From Lentinus brumalis (lineage: Eukaryota > Basidiomycota > Agaricomycetes > Polyporales > Polyporaceae): 64,000 nt of DNA. Positions 1 through 11,588 of this stretch are shown piece after piece. The position numbers and the translations under genes were made by a program. The notes beneath the pieces were generated by a model. The model ran no database searches and was not told where the DNA came from. It saw only the letters and a list, made by a program, of their open reading frames with translations. The stretch spans positions 186,001 to 250,000 of the forward strand of contig MARA01000010.1 in assembly GCA_001792895.1 (NCBI GenBank). The letters run 5' to 3'. Within the stretch, counting starts at the first letter, position 1; every line of letters starts with the position of its first letter.

Positions 1-547
1 TCGTCGAGTGGCGATGGCTGGCCAGTTCGCAGATGGTCACTTCGCGTGACAGTGGCATCAGAGGGTTCCTGTCGGATACAATAGTCAGCACTTCCCGACA
101 TGTATCAAGAGATTGTAAGTGTCGCGTCACTGACTAATGCGATGGGTTGAGAAGTTTGTCTGTGAGGCCGGAGTGTGAGAGTACCGCAGATGCGGGTGTC
201 GCCACTCATGTCTTCGCCACTGGAGAGGAAGAGAGGAGGTGCTGGATACCGCTGCACCGAGGACCTCTTTTATACTTCAGAGAGGAGAGACACCTACCTT
301 CACCCAGAGATCTCGTCGCCGAGCTTGGGGCATGATTTCCTTGCGCATACAGCGTTGTTGAGGTGTGCGTTTCTTGATGTTTGTCTCCCTTTGGCACGGT
401 GCGTCGCGATCTTTGTTTCATGGAACGATGGAATGTTTGACAGTCTTGCGTTGTTCTGCAACATCCGAGCTCCAATTATCAGACACAATGGCCATACTCA
501 CGATGAACGTAGGACGTGTTGATAAAGTACACAAACAAGCGCGAATA
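1..547. other. Intergenic, downstream flank of P450
   Basis: I see no gene here. Open frames on both strands are short, overlap one another and have no recognisable motif. It is the 3-prime flank of the minus-strand P450 that ends at 548; its terminator is not identifiable by eye. Confidence 0.5.
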
Positions 548-2823
548 CTAAGCGTCTACGGTCATTGCGTGCATGTGGGCGATCTGCTTGCGTATGTTCT
601 CCGAACGTGGGCGAAAGACGCATTCAAACTCCTTAGGATGACTGCAACAATGCATACAAGACGTCAGATAACAACAGAAGGCGGCGATAGACGAAAGGGA
701 CGCACCTGATGAAGCCCGAATAGAACCCTCCTTCAGGGATAACGTCCTTTCCGGCGCTGTCTTTGGCGTAGAACAGATCCATCGTCGCAACCACGTTTGC
801 GCAGGTGATCCAAATGCTGATGTCTGCGAACGCCTTCCCTGGACAGAACCTTAGAGGGGATTCAGTGCTGTGAAGAGAAAGGTACAGTTGAATGATGCAT
901 ACCGACGCCCAAAGCCGAAAACAACGTGCCGCGGATCCTTCTGCTCCGCCTCCTCCGGCGACATCTGCAAGAAGCGATCCGGGAAGAACCGCTCGGGCTC
1001 GGCATAGAGCTCGGGGTTCTGGGTCATCCACCTGACAAAAGTCGTGAGACGATAGCACTGCGCGTACATTCCAGTTCTGTCACGGACCATATGTTGGGCA
1101 TCATCATGGCGCCCTCGGGGATGTGGTACCCGCGATGAATGTCATCCGCAACAGCCCTGTGAGGTACACCTGCAACGCATTGCGTTAGCGGAGACTCTCG
1201 GGCGCGGCGCCGAAATTGTGGGATTGGCTAACCTAACGGGACGGGCGCATTCCATCTAACAATCTCCGCGTGAGCTCACGGGCGCAATGCGCTATGCACG
1301 TCTAAGATCTCTCGTACCTGAGAACCTCTTGCATCACACAGTCCATGTAGGGGAGCTTCTCGCGATCGTCGAAGTCGAGTAGCCGCTCCTCGCCGATCAC
1401 ACGATCTATCTCAGCTTGTGCCTTCTTGTAGACATCCGGGTTGAGAATCATGGCCATGACAAATGTCCTTAACGCAGTCAGGGTCTGCGGAAGAGAGTCG
1501 GTCAGTGTCTCGGTCAAGGGTCGACCATCATGCTCCTCACCGTGTCTGATCCGGCTGCGTCGAATGAATTAGCAGGCTAGATGCGCAAGTGAGGTCGCTG
1601 ACGTACCGGCTAGAATGGCCCCCGCCACCCCCTTGATATCGTCTTCATGAGCGGGAGTCAGCTTGCCTTCGGTGAGCGCTGCTTCCAGTAATGATGCGAC
1701 GACGGACGGTCGCGCAGTTCCCGCTTTCTGCGGAGGAAGGAGCTGTCAGGATGAACCGATGTCGTTCGAAGTGCGAACCAACCAATGCGCTGTATACTCT
1801 CTCATAAGGGATGTCCAAGCTCTGCCGCAGAACCTTGCGGACGAAAAGCGCCTGGTGCATCCATCCTGAGCCAGGTAACCAAAGAGGGTACGACTTCACT
1901 GCAGATAAGGGGTCAACAAGGGAGCCTGACCGGCCGACGTGAGAACGTACGTATTGGGAAGAAGTCGACGAGCATCGACCCGGGGCTGCCGGCGAGAACC
2001 GTCTCTTCCGTAACGCGCTCGTTGAGTGTGACGAGCTCATCGTCGAGCGAAGCAATCCGATGTCCGTATGCAATGTCGAAGACAAGTGCCGCAGACCACC
2101 TATGGAGATATGACAAAGGTCCGGTTGTCAATCGCCAGATGGAGGACTAGGTTCAGCCGCCACTTACCTCTTGATGTGGTCATTGACGCGGTCTGGGGTG
2201 TCGCAGAGCCCAGCAAGGAAGGTGTATGTCTCCCGCCGCAGCATCGGGCGATATGAGACCAAGACCGACTTCGGCATAAGAGCGTCTTGCAACCACTTGC
2301 GGTGCTTGCGAAAGCGGTCGCCATACGGCATCATATTGATGACGCTGTCCCACCCCATACTGCGGGGGAGTAAGGGTTAGATGTCGTGGCGTTCGGAGGC
2401 GTCATGTGGTGAGAGCGGCACTCACATCTCGTTCAGCAGGATGAAACGGGGGCGGTCCGAGTAGTTCCCGCTGCGCTTCTCGAGAAGCTCTTCTGCAGCC
2501 TCCCTCGAGTTCAAAATGATGGCGGGAGTGCGAAAGAACTTCGCGAAGACGATGTCGCCTGTGTAGACAATGAGCCGACCATCTCAGCTGTATCAGGAAA
2601 CGAAATCACCATATTTCCTGCCCCATTGTGCCAGCGTGACGGGTTGGTACTCGAGGGGCAGCTGGTGGATGTTGCCGAGTAGTGGCAAGGCCGTCGGTCC
2701 GGGAGGAAAGCGGTACTTGGCATTCCTCTGGTACCGAATGTACATCCCAAGGACGAGCAGCAGAAGGAGTAAGACAGTGGGAGCGGGGGACGCAGCGAGC
2801 GAGGCTTGCGACAAAGCAGCCAT
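548..2823 (-). CDS. Cytochrome P450 monooxygenase (13 exons, intact)
   Basis: A microsomal P450 that would insert one oxygen atom into an unknown lipophilic substrate using electrons from an ER reductase. Exons run 2823-2610, 2558-2426, 2359-2168, 2099-1951, 1898-1798, 1727-1607, 1554-1541, 1484-1318, 1255-1233, 1169-1088, 1031-903, 849-706 and 641-548; all phases close and give 520 aa, a normal length. Seen in order: an N-terminal hydrophobic anchor (about residues 14-28), a PPGP hinge, the I-helix oxygen-binding motif AGSDTT split by an intron, the K-helix E-x-x-R (EVLR), PERF, and the heme-binding loop FGFGRRFCPG with its cysteine ligand, split by an intron ending AAG. It resembles the Agaricomycete P450s usually labelled O-methylsterigmatocystin-oxidoreductase-like; that label says little about the real substrate. 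Two microexons (14 and 23 nt) are notable. Start chosen because it directly precedes the membrane anchor. Confidence 0.93.
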
Positions 2824-4879
2824 TTCGGCTGGGAGTAGGAGGGCGGGTTGAAGGAGAGGGGAGGCGCGAAGCGGTACCCTTTAAGCTCGGCAAGAGGACC
2901 TATCCATCTAGCTCGAGTGTCAAGGCATATACTTCCGCGATCCTTCCAGCTATGGTCAAGCTCAGCGCCGTATGGAGCAGTGTACTCAGCGCATCTGGAT
3001 AATTGGTTATGTGGATCAGACCCAGCGCATACGTCCCTCCCTCGAAGTTGGCTGCCCGCCTGGCTGAATCATGTCTTGTTCCTTGCATCGCCATCGATCT
3101 GAATCGTCTCCTGGGTGCATTATTCGGTAGCGCGGTTCGGTAACCCGAGGCGACGGGTACGGGGTGTTCACGTGCCATGAGGAGGTGCGCCTGCCACTGC
3201 CAGAGCGCGGTACAGTACCTGACTGTACCTTGGACGTCCAGGGGACGTATGCGTTCGTGTATACAAGTTCATACCTCATGTCATCGGCGGGCGAAGATAG
3301 GAGTATATGACTTTCCGCTCAGGCATCGTAACAAGCTTCAGCGCGTGCCGCCCATTCTGATGGAGAGTAGAGATCAGCTAGATCGAACAAGACACATAAG
3401 ACCGTAGCCCGGAAGATCGTACTGCGCTATCGGGAGAACTAGTATGTATGTCGGCGAGTCTTCTTCAGCTCTGAATCTTCCGCCCTTCTCTTACTCAAAC
3501 CATCAGATTAAGTCTTCGATACGCGTAGATCAGAGTTGAACGTTGAACGTTGAAATGACGGCACGGTCAGTGCTCGTGTTGTGCTCGTGTGGCGTTCTGC
3601 GCAACATAGGCGCTAGGCGGCATATGCATGCGCGCGAGCCTCGAGGTGTAGAGCGAGACTGCAGTCCATCACTGTCCCAGCAGGGCGCCCACCAATGCGT
3701 CGGTCAGACGCAATGCAGCCGCAGTAAGTCAAGTCGCGGTGCACAATAAGACTGTGTCCCAGCTGGCACACTAATCATCGCTGTACCTGTGCAGTACTGG
3801 CCTCAGGCCCTCATGACAGCATTACTGTCCTCGGCGCAAGTGCATCGATTCCACTCTTCAATAAGTTCGTCTGCTGAGATGCTCGAAATCACCAGGAAAG
3901 CGATGTCGCGACAGCACCTACCTGATCTACAGTATCGCGAAATGCGGCGTAGCCAGGATCACTTGAAGCAGCGTCGGTGATCCCAATTCCCGGCTGTGGT
4001 ATATTCGCAGCGCGCGGGATCCCTAGGAAGTACTTAGTCTGAGACGCGATTCAGATGAAAAGGGGGAAACCAACATACAATTACTCTCGTCCTACAGGAG
4101 GTGGTCGTCGTAGTCTGAGTAGGAGGTTGCAGTGGGTGCCGACAAAACGGAAGATCTGAGCTCAATCTGAGTTTAGAAAATGGCGGTGGTTTGTGGTCGG
4201 AGCCTGCCGGGGCTGCGTCGGGGTTGTGTCGGGGCGTCAGAAGTCCGGCAGGCCCAGTCCTGGTATTCCACGTCCCGCTCCTCAACCTCCCTCTGGAGCT
4301 TCAACGGCCAAGTCACGAACCAAGATCAGGTCGAACGGCCGAACGGTCAGTCGCTACCAGGCGTCCAGGTGCACGGTCATGCTCATGAGCCCCTGGGTCA
4401 GGAAAACAACTTGGTGGCGAGGTACGTGAGTCGCAACTCTGAGCGCGTCTTGAAGCTGAACCTGTCTGCTTCAAACAAACATAGCGTCAGCGAGCAAGAT
4501 AGAGAGCAAACTGTGGGTAAGTTAAGTGTATTCCGTTTGTTACGCCGGGGCCTATGGGGGCACTTGGTCAGAGCGTGAGTGTCCGCCAAGGCATTCTCAG
4601 ACTGCCCGTTGCCTCTTCGATTTACCGCGGTACCGGTGACCCATTCAATCTGCGTGACAGTTCTACAGCTCGGCTCACCGCAGGCAGGACACGCACTTCC
4701 TCCAGACAATCGTACCCTACCGCAGCCTACTGCAGCACGCTTGAAGACGTGAAAACGTGGAGAAATGCGAAGAAATGCGGCGCTGGGACCTACGGGAGCA
4801 GCATATACTTAAACCTTCGGTCGATGGCCGGTCGTCCCCATAACCTATCCTCGACTCGCATCACCCAGCACCTCCCGTC
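2824..4879. other. Intergenic, divergent spacer of about 2 kb
   Basis: Shared upstream region of the minus-strand P450 and the plus-strand small secreted protein. Open frames are short and none has codon structure or motif I can support. A TATA-like stretch near 4804-4815 belongs to the gene starting at 4880. Confidence 0.5.
4804..4815 (+). promoter_or_regulatory. TATA-like box upstream of small secreted protein
   Basis: The AT-rich run catatacttaaa sits about 65-75 nt upstream of the ATG at 4880, the usual spacing for a highly expressed short fungal gene with a short leader. Inferred from position and sequence only. Confidence 0.35.
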
Positions 4880-5198
4880 ATGTGCTTCGCCCTCGTCGCT
4901 GCTCTCGTCGCTCTCGTCGCCGTCCCGACCGCTGAGGCCGGACCTCTCGCTTATGGACTGTGTCAGAGCGGTACGCTAACAGTCCCATATACTCGTCCTC
5001 CCTTCGTCCTCTGAGACACTCGGGCCACTTCCAGGTTGCAACGCGCTCGCAGTCGCCTGCTACGGTGCTGCCGGAGCTGTTTTCGGCACCGTCACTGCTG
5101 GTGTCGGAGTCGCACCGGCCATCATCGGCTGCAACGCTGCACTGGGCACCTGCACCGCGGCGTGCGCTGCCACCGCGCTCATCGCTCCGACTCCGTGA
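4880..5198 (+). CDS. Small secreted Cys-rich protein, zygote-specific-protein-like family
   Basis: Two exons (4880-4970, 5035-5198) with a 64-nt GT-AG intron splice to an 84-aa protein. Residues 1-20 form a clear signal peptide (MCFALVAALVALVAVPTAEA) followed by a mature part of only about 64 residues, rich in Ala/Gly/Val, with six cysteines: CQSGCN, VACYG, GCNAALGTCTAAC. The central GTVTAGVGVAPAIIGC stretch is hydrophobic enough to be a membrane or amphipathic segment. Short fungal proteins of this layout are widely annotated by their resemblance to the Chlamydomonas zygote-specific protein ZYS3; their role in fungi is not known. It is too short for most single-frame ORF callers because of the intron. 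The phases close exactly and the start directly begins the signal peptide, so I consider the model secure; the function is not. Confidence 0.85.
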
Positions 5199-6452
5199 GG
5201 CTGCTGTCCCGCACACTCGCCCAGGTGAGTATCTTATTCGTCTGAGTGATGGACGTATCGTGAACATATGCCCACTGCTTCCAGGAACGGCGGAAAAGGA
5301 ACAGTGAGAGGAGGGATCCGCCGGCGATCGCAGAGTGAGCTGTACTGTATTGTTACCTGTGTATGTTGTCGTGTTCGTTTCGGGTTGCACATGAATGAGC
5401 GACATGAGCGACAGTCAGTGGTCGGAGATGTGATGTTTATATTCGTGAACAAAGCCAATAAGAACGTGTTGTAGTGGAAACTAACAAGCTAGAGTTAGCC
5501 GAGTCAGTTCTTATTCGGACTCCGATAGTCACACGTAGTACTTACGTTGACCTGCCAAGGCTGCCACAACGTCCTCCTTGCTTCTGTCCTGCGTGCTTGC
5601 TCACTTCGCCGGAATGCACCTTGCACAACCTCGCTCGAACGACGAGAAGTGACCCTATGGCTAGTAAAATGCAAGTACTACCGTCTACTCGGACGATGAC
5701 TGAGACTCAAACACTGATACGTAGTAATTACTCCAAAGCCGCACTGAACGCGCTGAACACGGCTGGTCACCTTGACTCTTGCCTTTGCTTCGCGGACGCT
5801 GCAATGACTCAGCCGCGACGACGAATTCGTAGAGCGAGCGACTTTGAGCAATGAGGACATACAGTCTCTCGTACCACGCGCCGGCCCTCTGTCGTGTCTA
5901 CCGTGAGCTGACGCTTCCGAGAAGGAGTCCGATATGCAATTATGCACGAGTCAACGTCAGCAGGAGTCGCCGAAGCCCACCTCTAACCCCATGCGGCTCC
6001 CACGTTACAACGAGGATATCCGCACACGCCGGCAGCGAGTTCATCCTCGACGGACATCGTATAACTCGGCGCACCCTCGTGGTCGAGACTGGAGCTCCAG
6101 GCGGAGGACAACGATGACTCGGCGCGATGCGAAGATACCCGGACAAGCGCTCCGGATCTTACGGAACCCGGGGGTATAGTAAGTTGAATGACTCTGAACT
6201 GCACGCTGACTCGCGCACTGGATAGAAGATCGCAGTGGATAGAAGCACAGAGCATACCCGAACGCATCCGCTAGCATACATTTTGCACTTCACGGCAGGT
6301 TCACGGACACCGGTAGCTCTCCGGTGATACCAGATGTCGACGACGGATGGTATGTAGCGCTCACATGCGGCCCCGCAGTCGACGATTATGATTTGAACTC
6401 TGACCTGACGTAGTGACAGCGATGATGCGGAAATGATCGTCGTATACTTACA
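5199..6452. other. Intergenic
   Basis: No supported gene. It separates the small secreted protein from the FAD monooxygenase promoter. Several overlapping frames of 80-130 codons exist but on both strands equally and without any motif. Confidence 0.5.
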
Positions 6453-6460
6453 TATATAAA
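6453..6460 (+). promoter_or_regulatory. TATA box of FAD monooxygenase gene
   Basis: A perfect TATATAAA element lies 97 nt upstream of the ATG at 6557, with a pyrimidine-rich leader between, as expected for a strong fungal promoter. Confidence 0.6.
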
Positions 6461-6556
6461 GCGAACTCGATCGACGCGCAGAGCATCCACAAGCCTCGCA
6501 GCCTCGGACGCACCACACGCTCTCATCTGCCGCCTCGAAGTTACACAACGCAAACC

Positions 6557-8092
6557 ATGGCCGCCACGAAAGTCATCATCGCCGGCGGGGGCATCGCAGG
6601 TCCCGTCCTCGCAATGTTCCTCAAGGCCAAAGGATACGAGCCCGTCATCTACGAACGCACCGACGCGCCCACCGACATGGGCCTCTCCCTCGCGTTCGTC
6701 CCATTCCCGTACACCCCATCCCGCGCACAGTGAGAACTCACGGCACCACTTCACAGCCTCCAGCCGAACGGGCTCCGCGTCCTCGAGCTCATCCCCGGGC
6801 TCCTCGACAAGATCGTGCGCTGCCGCGTCGATGAGATGATCTCGTACTCCGCCCTGCCCGAGGACGAGCGCGAGCTCACGCGCAGCAGGAGCCAGCTCGC
6901 CGAAGTCCTCGGCCACGGAATCGAGGGCACGAGGCGGCCGGTCTTCCTCCGCAGCCTGATCGAGGGCGCGCAGGAGCGCGGGATCCCGGTGCACTTCAGC
7001 CACCAGGTCGTCGACGTCGAGCAGCACGGGGACAGCGTCACCGTGAAGTCCGCGGACGGGACGACGGACCAGGGCAGCTTCGTCGTCGGGTGCGATGGAC
7101 TCCATAGCAACACCAGGGTCTCCCTCTTCGGGAAGCAGGAGGCGATCTTCACCGGACTTACGCAGGTGAGCTCGGATCCTCGCGGGCCATGCCCTGCCAC
7201 TGATGATGGATGTGAATGTGACATGGCAGACTGGGGGTATCTCGCCCATCCCGGAGATCTACAAGGGAGCGGACTTGCATCCGTTCTTCAACATCTACGG
7301 CGATGGCGTGCACATGATCGGCTACACCATCAACGAGACGCAGATCTCCTGGGCGTGAGTTGCGCACAAAAGATGAGCTTCTGCGTTGGATGCTGAACGT
7401 GACGCCTGGCAGCATCACCCAGCGAGAAGCGGAGGAGAAGGAGACGTGGCGCGACATGGACGAGGCACGGCAGAAGGAGTTCAAGGAGGGCCCGTTCTCC
7501 AAGCTCCCCTTCGGCGGCGGCGAGCTCGTCCGCACCGCGGACAAGATCATCAAGGTCTGCAGACCCTCGCGCTACCCTGACACCTCCATCTGACGTGCGC
7601 CGGACACCCAGTACGGCTTGTACGACCGCCCAGAGCTGCAGTCGTGGCACAAGGGCCGCGTCGTGCTCATCGGGGACGCCGCGCACCCAACCAGTCCGGT
7701 ACGGCCGTCTTCCGCTGCGCGTCTCCCACGTGTGCGCGAAGCGAAGTCTGACACGCACCTTCTGATAGCACCTCGGCCAGGGCGCGAACCAGGCCCTCGA
7801 AGACATCTACCACCTCGTCCGCCTCCTCGTCAAGCACAATCCCTCCGCGGCTGCGCCGTCGACCGCGACCCTCGAGGGCGTCTTCAGCGAGCTCGAGCAG
7901 CTGCGCATCCCGCGCACGTCGGGGCTTGTGAAGGGGGCGCGGAAGATGGGTGATATCCGCGTCGTGAGCGGGGTCGAGGCGTGCAAGAAGCGCAACGAGC
8001 TCGTGCGCAACATGTTCACACCCGAGGTGGCGAAGGCCATGCTCGAGGACCTGGGGAAGAACCCGTTCGAGCCGGGGAAGACTGAGATATGA
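6557..8092 (+). CDS. FAD-dependent aromatic-type monooxygenase
   Basis: Group A flavoprotein monooxygenase (salicylate hydroxylase / zeaxanthin epoxidase type fold) that would hydroxylate or epoxidise an unknown small substrate with NAD(P)H and O2. Six exons: 6557-6708, 6757-7165, 7230-7354, 7413-7554, 7612-7698, 7769-8092; phases close to 412 aa. Visible motifs: the N-terminal Rossmann dinucleotide fingerprint GGGIAG (residues about 10-15), the DG motif VVGCDGLHSNTR contacting FAD and NAD(P)H, and the GD motif GRVVLIGDAAHPTSP for the ribityl chain, followed by HLGQGANQALED. The first intron (6709-6756, 48 nt) is the least certain. Cytosolic: no signal peptide. It lies 3.7 kb from the P450 in divergent orientation; a shared pathway is possible but nothing in the sequence shows it. 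Confidence 0.9.
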
Positions 8093-8635
8093 CGATATGA
8101 CGAGCTGGGAGGGTATTGCAGCGAACGGAACAGGAGCTTCGGTGCATCTGGGGGTGTGCCTCAATCGTGTATGAGTAGACTCCGGGAGTGACTGCGATGA
8201 GAAAAGCATGTGTATGACCTCTGGATCAAGCGTGTCGCAGGGGCAGGCAATACGCCGGACTGTCACAGAGGAGTAAATCGCGATGTCCTTCCTCCGGTGT
8301 CTGAACGGTACGCGTCAGGGGTGTACGTCTAGCGCTGTGGTCGGTACCGGCCTCAACTAATCCCGCGCTGCTGACGATGACGATGGCCAACGGGTCATCG
8401 TGGGGCTCGGCTGCCCGCGCATGGTTTCGGACGACACCGGGTGATGCACACTCGCGCGTTCTCGGCTATGGGTCCGAGTGGTGGTATGATTGCAAGTGTG
8501 TACGTCTCTGACAATGATACTCCGGAGTGTGTATCCATGTCCGTGGCGGAAGAAGGATGGAGTTGTCGGTCGATGATCGTAGTGGTGGTTAAGTCGTCCG
8601 CTGCGTGCCGCTGGTCGGAACGGGGACGGAGACGA
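8093..8635. other. Intergenic
   Basis: About 540 nt between the convergent FAD monooxygenase and the BTB relic. I see no gene or repeat in it. Confidence 0.45.
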
Positions 8636-9550
8636 CTAGAGATATCCACGCACCTGGACGCAGGACCACTCTGCCGTCTCCTCCAAAATGCGAGCATTCA
8701 GCATCGCTCGGCACTCGCCGCACCCGACGTCCTCCCTGCCCTCTCGATCAAACACCGACTGTAATATGTGCGTTGAGATGCCTGCTAGAGTCGGTCAGCG
8801 AGCTGAAGTGTATCCGTACTTGATGAGGGAGACTCACCGGGCAACCTGACGCCATTTCTACCGCTGCGGTCGCTCACGTCCGGCTCAGCCGTGTCTGCTC
8901 TTCGGACCCGCCGCAGGCGAATCAGGGCAGTGCATCGCAGGCAGTGGCATCGGGACGATGTGTTTCAGGGCGAAGCTGGGACGTATCTGATGCAGATTTA
9001 AGACTCTGGCCTGGCGTACAATCGGTCCATCGTGGCCGTCCTCTCGGCCATGAGGGTGGAGGAGGTGAGCGGACAGTGCGCCGCGAGTCTGCGGTGCGCG
9101 GTGAGAGCGTAGGTATCGATGGACCGTGATAGTAACGAGCTGGGATAGCGGCGGGGCGGCATACTGTTCGACTGTGACTCCATATAATGTGAGAAGATCT
9201 AGAGCGAATTCGACCGTCTCCAGGGCGGTGTCGGTCAGGTCGAGGTAGAGTCGAGGACATGGAGGGTAATGGAAAGGATTTCAGCGGGGGAATTCCGGAG
9301 GCTAGCGGACTCCTCTCGGCTGTAAACTTCAAGGAGTCCTCCAAACGCATTATGAGAGGAATATCGGATGACATGGCGGTGGAAATATTATCGGTGGAGA
9401 GTAGGAGGATACTATCTGGCAGAATCAGAGCAGGCTCGTCGGTGTGTGACTCTAAAGCAGGCCCGAAGGCGGGTGATGGCGAGACGCCAGCAGACGTGGC
9501 ATACATGATAGGCCAGTAGCGGCGCCGACTTGTCGGTATGGGGCACGGAG
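8636..9550 (-). pseudogene. BTB-domain-type gene relic, paralogue of 11589-12698
   Basis: A decayed copy of the neighbouring BTB-type gene. Read on the minus strand, three blocks match in order. Near 9510-9550 the upstream part TDKSAPLLA matches TEKSAPLLA of the intact copy, and the DNA there is also alike (ggcgccgacttgtcggta against ggcgccgacttctcggta). Near 9400, LPDSILLLSTDN corresponds to LPDILFTTADN. Near 9030-9240 the reading shifts frame between TALETVEFALDLLTLYGV and SIDTYALTAHRRL, where the intact copy reads continuously. Near 8640-8760 the C-terminal LQSVFDREGRED...ECRAML...EWSCVQVR aligns with LQAAFERAGKD...ECRVML...EWSAVQVR and ends in a stop at 8636. Frame breaks mean no continuous product. 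Inference: tandem duplication followed by decay. Confidence 0.75.
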
Positions 9551-11588
9551 CAAGTCAGCCTGATGCGGGGCGAAATCCGGATCTGCCCGTCATGCCGCTT
9601 CCGCCACACGTGTGGCAGGCTGGTCCGAGCTCCCTGACCCGCTGGCAGGCGGCGGGAGTGTGCTTGCAAGCTTGGCCTCCAAGTCGACGAGCGTGTAGGC
9701 GGAGGGGCCAAAGTTGTCCGTGCTTTGCTGAGTAAGTTATCCCGCTGGTTACAGTGGTGGCGCCACCCTGCGGTTTCAATGCACGCTGGCCCAATGACAT
9801 TCCACTTGGCAGTCATGATGGATGCAACGACTCACGACTTGACATCTGCGCTCCCAGCGAGTTCGGGAGCCGTAGAGCGCGCAGCGGGCCATTGTGCCTC
9901 CCGGGCGCTCAGAGCACTGGTTAGTGAGACGCACTGGCACTACTTATGTCTTTCTATGCCCTGGAAGTTTACAACAGTCACGGAAGTCGAATGTTGGTGT
10001 TATTGAACCACCCTGTGTTACGTCGTTGACCATACTGGGCAAAGTGTGACCCGCATGCTAAGTCACATCATTACAAAGTGGCTTTTGAGCGCCTCAAGAC
10101 GGCGGTTCGTTCCTCCTGGACCATACCGGCAGCCCCTTCCTCGACGTCTGTAGACGTCGATCTGCTTGTCAAATATGATCTGAAGTGGACGCTACCTCAA
10201 GACATTGCACACGACCGCTGCATCCATCACGCTCACCTATCCAACGTTCTCGCTGTTGAGCGGAGAACTTGAACCATCCTAGTGGTAGGCAAGTCTTCCT
10301 ATCCGCCATCAATTGTCTAATCCTGCACGGCTTCGGCCAGATAATACCTTGGAATGGAAGTCCTCGCACTTTGACGAGCGGCGTAACTCGACAACGCACC
10401 GTGTTGAGTCTTGACGACGCACGCCATACTAGTGGCCTCGCCGGGGATAGCGGGCAGAAGCGTGGACCTCGGCTCTCTCAGAGAGCGCAAGTCCTCGGGC
10501 GTAGGGAAGCTGTCATTCCTGCGGTGCGTTGAATCGTCCTCCCGGATCGCACTCCGAGCCGTACCCCCAGCCCGTTCTTCAGCGCAGAAATGCTCGGATC
10601 CTGCTCGGGCTGCGACCCTCCATGCGGACGACTTCATGCGCAGCCGTCGGTCGCAACGCAACACCGTTGTGGACTCCTCTCCGCTTCTGCGCCACCCGGC
10701 CTCAGCTTAGCCCCCTGCATCCCACTCCATGGCGCATCTCTCCTCCTCCAGTCCGCATCGATGCAAGGAGTAGGTTCGCCGTCGCCTCTGGGGCTTGCCG
10801 GTCACCGGTCATCGGGTGCGAACGCTCTCCACTACAGCCCCTTTTGCGGGAGCAGCGCTGATGGCGGCGATGCAGACCGCCTGCCGAACCGAAGCTTTGG
10901 CTGCTACACCTGTGGGACGTTGTGTACGCAGTCTCCGCCCCGTCATGCGCAGCTGTGCTGGTAAGTAGCGAAGACGCCCTCTGCGAGCCCGGCACCTCTC
11001 ACCTCGAATATATCGACCGCATCGACCGCCTCGTCTGCTCGACACCCAGCACACCCACATGTTGCGTCAGAATCTTACCATCAGAGACGTGTCGGCGCTC
11101 GTGTGCGACCATCGCGAGTCGGTGGGTGTACTCCAGCGAGCGTTTGCAGCAAAGGTAACGATACTCCGGCGGGAGACGGGTGCGCGTTCAACATATGCCG
11201 GTGTCTGCTTGCGGTTGACCTGTGGCCCGGGGATTGGCTGCGGCGAGGCGGCGGCAATGCAAGTGGTAGGTATATGTGTTAAGTACGACGCACATGGGGT
11301 GTTTGTCGGTGTGAGGCTATGCACGATAGCAGTGACCGGACTTTACTTGGCCCGCAAGTACTTCTCTGCGACGCTCGCCAGAAGTGTTGGCTGATGAGTG
11401 TGACTCCGAGTCCTGTGCATTGCGGCCGAGGAATCGCACACACACTCTCGGGAAAGGGTTCTGAGCGGACCGAGGATGGATAAGAGAGCACCTGACAACA
11501 CATCCCAACGATAGCCCGATGCCGCACCGAGAAGTCACGATTTGCGAGGCGGTGGTTAAATGGTACGCTGAGATATACATAAAGCCAG
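9551..11588. other. Intergenic, about 2 kb
   Basis: Spacer between the BTB relic and the intact BTB gene. GC-rich in its second half (10.5-11.1 kb), with overlapping frames of about 100 codons on both strands that carry no motif. I cannot support a gene. Confidence 0.45.

Noticed and set aside
6386..7249. Minus-strand frame of 287 codons over the FAD monooxygenase
   Set aside because: Antisense to exons with clear FAD motifs and closed splice phases on the plus strand.
548..8092. Secondary-metabolite cluster made of P450 plus FAD monooxygenase
   Set aside because: No backbone enzyme (polyketide synthase, NRPS or terpene cyclase), transporter or regulator is found nearby; adjacency alone is not enough.
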